NCBI GenBank assembly: GCA_003013855.2
Contig: ML058408.1
Span: forward strand, 7,727,356-7,791,355
Reading direction: 5' to 3'
DNA: 64,000 bases
From: Liriodendron chinense
Lineage: Eukaryota > Streptophyta > Magnoliopsida > Magnoliales > Magnoliaceae
A program made the position numbers and the translations under genes. Positions within the stretch are counted from its first letter, which is position 1; each line of letters opens with the position of its first letter. The notes under the pieces are model-generated. The model did no database searches and had not been told where the DNA came from. It saw only the letters and a list, made by a program, of their open reading frames with translations. Of this stretch, positions 59,966 through 64,000 are shown piece after piece.

Positions 59966-62601
59966 CCACAGTTGTAACCAAAACCCATAAATTTTATTTC
60001 GGAGCAAAACTTGACATGCGTATTGCCGCTAAATAATCTGAAATACCTTAAAACCCTTAACATGCAAGTTTCAAAGTTGCGTGGTACATATCTTTACTTG
60101 CGCACCTCGAAATGCGTTTATCCATTGTTCGAAGTTGACCGAAATGGTCCGAAAGCCTACAAGTACCATTTCAGAGTGGAACTGGACATGCATATTGCTG
60201 CCAAATGATCCGGAACGCCCAAAAATGCTTAACTCACAAGTTTGAAAGTCTTGCAGTGCGTATTTCCATGTGTGTGATTCCCTGAACAACGTTCCTATAC
60301 GAAGGGCGGACCCGGATGCTCCAAATTAGGAAGGAATTACCAAAACTCGTAACATCTAGACTTCTGCACCCCATCCCATTCATTTGATAGGTTTAGGATA
60401 GCACACTCAATTATATCGGCCAAGCCTCTTTCCAATCTAATTGAGATTCACAATTGTTGGAGCTTAAATTTTCACCCATGATGAAAGAGTATGTAGCGGT
60501 CCATCTACGACGATTTGGATCAACTTCAAGATCAGGAATACCTGGAAAACACCAGCACAACCCTAACCCGCACAGTCGTGACCAAAACCCTCAAATGTCA
60601 TTTCGGAGCGAAACTGGACATGTGTATTGCCGCCAAATAATTTGAAATGCCCTAAAACCCTCAACCTTCGAGTCTCAGAGTCGCGCGGTGCATATCTTCA
60701 CTTGCGCTCATCGAAATGCATTTGATCCTTCTCCGGAGTTAACCGAAAGGGTTCGAAAGCCTACAGGTACCATTTCAAAGCAGAACTGGACTTGCGTATT
60801 GCTACTAAATGATCCGTAACGACAAAAAATTCTTAACTTGCAAATTTGAAAGTCTTGCGGTGCGTATTTCCATGTGCGCGCTTCCCAAACAACGTTGCTA
60901 TTAGAAGAGGCGACCCAAAGGCTTCAAATTAGGAAGGAATTATGAAAATTCATAACATATGGACCTCTGCACCCCATCCCGTTCATTTGATAGGTCTATG
61001 ATACCACACTCAACTGTATCGGCCAGGCCACTTTCCAATCTAATTGAGATTCACAACTGTTGGGGCTCAAATTTGTACCTATGATAAAACAGTATGTAGC
61101 GATCCATCTACGACGATTTGGATCGATTTTAAGGTCAGGAATACCCAAAAAATATTAGCATAACCCTAACCCGCGTAGTTGTGACTAAAACCCACAAATG
61201 TGGTTTTAGAGTGAAACTGGACATACGTATTGCCGCCAAATAATCTGAAATACATTAAAACCCTTAACATGCATGTTTCAAAGTCGCATGATGCATATCT
61301 TTACCTACGCACCTCAAAATGTGTTTGACCCTTGTCCGGAGCTAACCGAAAGGGTCCAAAAGCCTACAGGTACCATTTCAGAGCGGAACTGGACATGCGT
61401 ATTGCTGCCAAATGATCCGGAACTCCCAAAATTGCTTAACTCACAAGTTTGAAAATCTTGCAGTGCATATTTTCATGTGTGCGCTTCACGGAACAACGTT
61501 CATATACGAAGAACCGACCCGAAGGCTCCAAATTAGGAAGGAATTACCAAAATTCATAACCTCTAGACCTCTGCACCCCATCCCGTTCATTTGATAGGTC
61601 GATGATAGGACACTTAATTGTATCGGCCAAGCCTCTTTCCAATTTAATTGAGATTCACAACTGTTGGGTCTCAAATTTGCACCCATGATAATACAGTATG
61701 TAGCGGTCCATCTACGACGATTTGGATCGATTTCAAGATCAGGAATACCTGGAAAACACAAGCGTTACCCTAACCCGCGCAGTTGTGACCGAAGCCCACA
61801 AATGTTGTTTCAGAGCGAAACTGGACATGCGTATTACCACCAAATAATTTAAAATACCTTAGAACCCTTAACATGCAAGTTTCAAAATCGCGCTGTGCAT
61901 ATCTTTACCTGCGCACCTCGAAATGCGTTTAACCCTTGTCCGTAGCTGACCGAAAGCCTACACGTACCATTTAAGAGCGGAACTAGACATGCGTATTGCT
62001 GCCAAATGATCCGGAACGCCTAAAAATGCTTAACTCACAAGTTTGAAAGTCTTGCGGTGCATATTTCTATGTGCGCACTTCCCGAAACAACGTTCCTATA
62101 CGAAGAGCCGACCCGGAGGCTCCAAATTGTGAAGCCTCTACACCCCATCATCTGGACCTCTACACCCCATCATATTCATTTGATAGGTCGATGATAGCAC
62201 ACTCAATTGCATTGGCCAAGCCACTTTCGAATCTAATTGAGATTCACAACTGTTGGGGCTCAAATTTGCACCCATGATAAAACAGTATGTAGCAGTCCAT
62301 CTACGACGATTTTGATCGATTTTAAGATCAGGAATACCTTGACAACACCAGCGTAACCCTAACCCACACAATTATGACCAAAACCCACAAATATCATTTC
62401 GGAGCGAAACTTAACATGCGTATTGCCGCCAAATAATCTGAAATACCTTAATACCTTAACATGCATGTTTCAAAGTCGCGCGGTGCATATCTTTACCTGC
62501 GCACATCGAAATGCGTTTGACCCTTGTCCGGAGCTGACCAAAAATTTGTAACATCTGGACCTCTGCAACCCATCCCGTTCATTTGATAGGTCGATGATAG
62601 C
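59966..62601 (+). repeat. 604-bp satellite array, right block (second part) and array end
   Basis: This continues the monomer interrupted at 55491. Anchors are at 60480, 61083, 61687 and 62276. The last monomer is shortened near 62540, jumping from GAGCTGACC to AAAATTTGTAACATC. It ends at GGTCGATGATAGC (62601), where it passes without a break into LTR body sequence. Confidence 0.93.
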
Positions 62602-62780
62602 TTAAAAGTGGTTTGGGATCAGTGACTTCGTTCCGTGAAAAGGTAGCTGTTCTCTGAGGGTCGCTCGTCGGAGCCAAATCTTGAAATAGTCTGGGAGCTA
62701 TTTCTCTCTTGCAGCGTGCAGAATCCAAAAATGGCTAAGTAGTGTAGAAATTGCATTTTGCATAGGGACATGCGTGAAAG
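62602..62780 (+). mobile_element. LTR body fragment matching 47321-47470
   Basis: TTAAAAGTGGTTTGG, AAAAGGTAGCTGT, CGTCGGAGC, TGAAAT and GGCTAAGTA occur in the same order as in 47321-47445, and GGACATGCGTGAAAG corresponds to the first CATGCGC motif. This is the start of LTR body attached to the end of the satellite array, truncated after about 180 bp. Confidence 0.85.
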
Positions 62781-64000
62781 TTCAGTTTTACCGCTTATTG
62801 AGAAACTCGGAGATATGTCTAAGGACCTAGAGAGGGGGTGATTAGGATCTTATCAAAATCTTTTCGCCTACTAACAAATATTATCAAATAAAACAAAGTA
62901 AGCAAGAACACTTAGGCTTCCAAGCCTAAGTGGGTCCAATCACAAGACTAGCATATGGTTAATCAATAAGCAATCCTAGTCTAAAGCATGCATAGGTAAA
63001 TAAATGATTCAACTAATCAAGATCCTAACCTATGCAACTTGTGTAGACTTATGAGAGTGGATCAATGAGCTCAAGTCTACCCAACTAGTAAAGGTACATC
63101 TTGTGTGTGGATGTGCCTAATAAGTGCCTAGCATACATTCCTATCAAGCATTCATAATTAAACAATTAAACTAACAATGCTAAGATATAAATGTGCTCAA
63201 TCCAATCACAAACACAAGTATGTATAGTGGTTCGACTTTGGGTCTACTCCACTCCTGGTTCAAGTACTCAACTCCTTTGAGCACACCGGCATTCACTATC
63301 GAAGATTTTAAATGGGGTTCACCTCTCAACCTTTACACGGAGGTTTTACCGGTTCACCTCTCAACCATAACCGGAGTTTTGGACAAAGGGCTAACTCTCA
63401 ACCCAAACGGAGTTTTGAACATAGGCTAACTCTCAACCAAACGCACGTTCACTCCCGTGTCGGAGGCTCCCCCTTGGAGACTTAGTTTAGGCCCGGCTAA
63501 CGGGCCAAGGAACGGCTAACGTCCCTAGGTCGAGTTCGACAAACAAACTCTAAATGGACTCTCAAAAAGGACAACCTTACTTGTCGGATGAGCCCCTTGT
63601 TTAGCGCCGTTTTGGGTTGCTTGATCTCCGCTCTCCCGTGCTTCAATCAGCTTCCCTTGCTCCCACGATCGTGTTGCCGTTGCGTCGCCAATGCCTCAGC
63701 CACACTTGATCAAACACCTTACATGTGATGCCTTTGAAATGCCCAAGGTGCTAGGAGGATAGGTTTGAGAACTCTACAACTAATGGGAATGGGTTGCCTA
63801 GAGTCTCTCTCCTACAACAATCTCATCTTAGAGTTTTGGACAAGGATTTGCCAATCAAGAAGGTTCCAAACTCTAGAGATCAAGAGGAGATGAAGGTCAT
63901 CTTCTTCATGAGCTTGGAATGCTCTAATCTTGTGTTAAAGCACAAGGAAGATGCCTTGCATAGGTTGGGAATGAGCCTCAAATGGTCTCCAACAATGGTG
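62781..64000 (+). mobile_element. Dispersed repeat, possibly LTR or leader of a copia-type element
   Basis: The sequence changes character after 62780. TCTAAGGACCTAGAGAGGGG, followed by GTGATTAGG, resembles text I associate with Ty1/copia SIRE/Maximus LTRs in plants; this is from memory. Around 63340-63440 several imperfect copies of CTAACTCTCAACC...CGGAGTTTT occur. No protein domain or second LTR is visible and the element runs off the window. The start could be the TG at 62816. Confidence 0.35.

Noticed and set aside
59707..60036. 109-codon ORF crossing the right end of the 4.47-kb element
   Set aside because: It runs from the element end into satellite across an insertion junction, so it cannot be an ancestral gene.
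13119..62601. Many 60-180-residue ORFs in the satellite on both strands, with recurrent text such as NSCESQLDWKEAWPIQLSVL (minus) and PMIKQYVAVHLRRF (plus)
   Set aside because: They recur only because the DNA repeats. Start, stop and frame change from copy to copy, variants fall at all codon positions, and both strands are open at once. No known domain is recognisable.
13119..62601. Telomere or interstitial telomere array
   Set aside because: Only isolated CCCTAA-like words occur, once or twice per monomer, never as a tandem heptamer run.
63193..63429. 78-codon ORF near the right edge
   Set aside because: It lies in a repeat-like region with imperfect tandem CTCAACC units and shows no recognisable motif.

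Overview
The window is repeat-rich plant heterochromatin. I see no convincing host gene, tRNA or rRNA gene. All recognisable coding sequence belongs to decayed Ty3/gypsy LTR retrotransposons of the Athila/Tat group. About 41 kb (roughly 64%) is one family of head-to-tail tandem repeat with a basic unit of about 604-605 bp. Athila-like elements beside a satellite array suggest pericentromeric chromatin. The GGGGCCCAC-rich modules at 57-59 kb resemble repeats I recall from magnoliid trees (Magnoliales/Laurales); this organism guess is from memory and only moderately supported.

Layout. 1-13118: rearranged Athila-like elements on the + strand. They comprise a broken RT/RNase H/integrase (3-2151), an LTR (2269-4315) joined directly to a second internal region with an unusual acidic ORF (4598-6214), and a non-autonomous gag-protease element (6519-13118). 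That last element has a truncated 5' LTR, a tRNA-Asp-type primer binding site, a gag-pro pseudogene, a polypurine tract and a 3' LTR. 13119-23926 and 24818-46770: satellite, split by an inverted Athila-like LTR fragment (23927-24817). 46771-50205: an isolated LTR with TG/CA ends and its own TATA box. 50206-55491 and 59966-62601: more satellite, split by a 4.47 kb TG...CA element (55492-59965) that restores a 604-bp period when removed with a 5-bp target duplication. 62602-64000: a fragment of the same LTR body as at 47321 onward, then another dispersed repeat.

The main observation is that the satellite and a retrotransposon LTR are the same sequence. The first 550 bp of the isolated LTR (46771-47320), starting exactly at its TG end, is a diverged satellite monomer. 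At 62601 the satellite array runs, at the equivalent position, into the same LTR body. The satellite unit is therefore the 5' (U3) end of an LTR plus a 53-bp spacer. The family also has four-monomer higher-order repeats of about 2.4 kb, an internal duplication of about 172 bp (A and B halves), shortened 432-bp monomers that look like A/B recombinants, and a local 249-bp triplication.

All coordinates and repeat periods come from reading the sequence by eye. Family names rest on recognised motifs, not on database searches.
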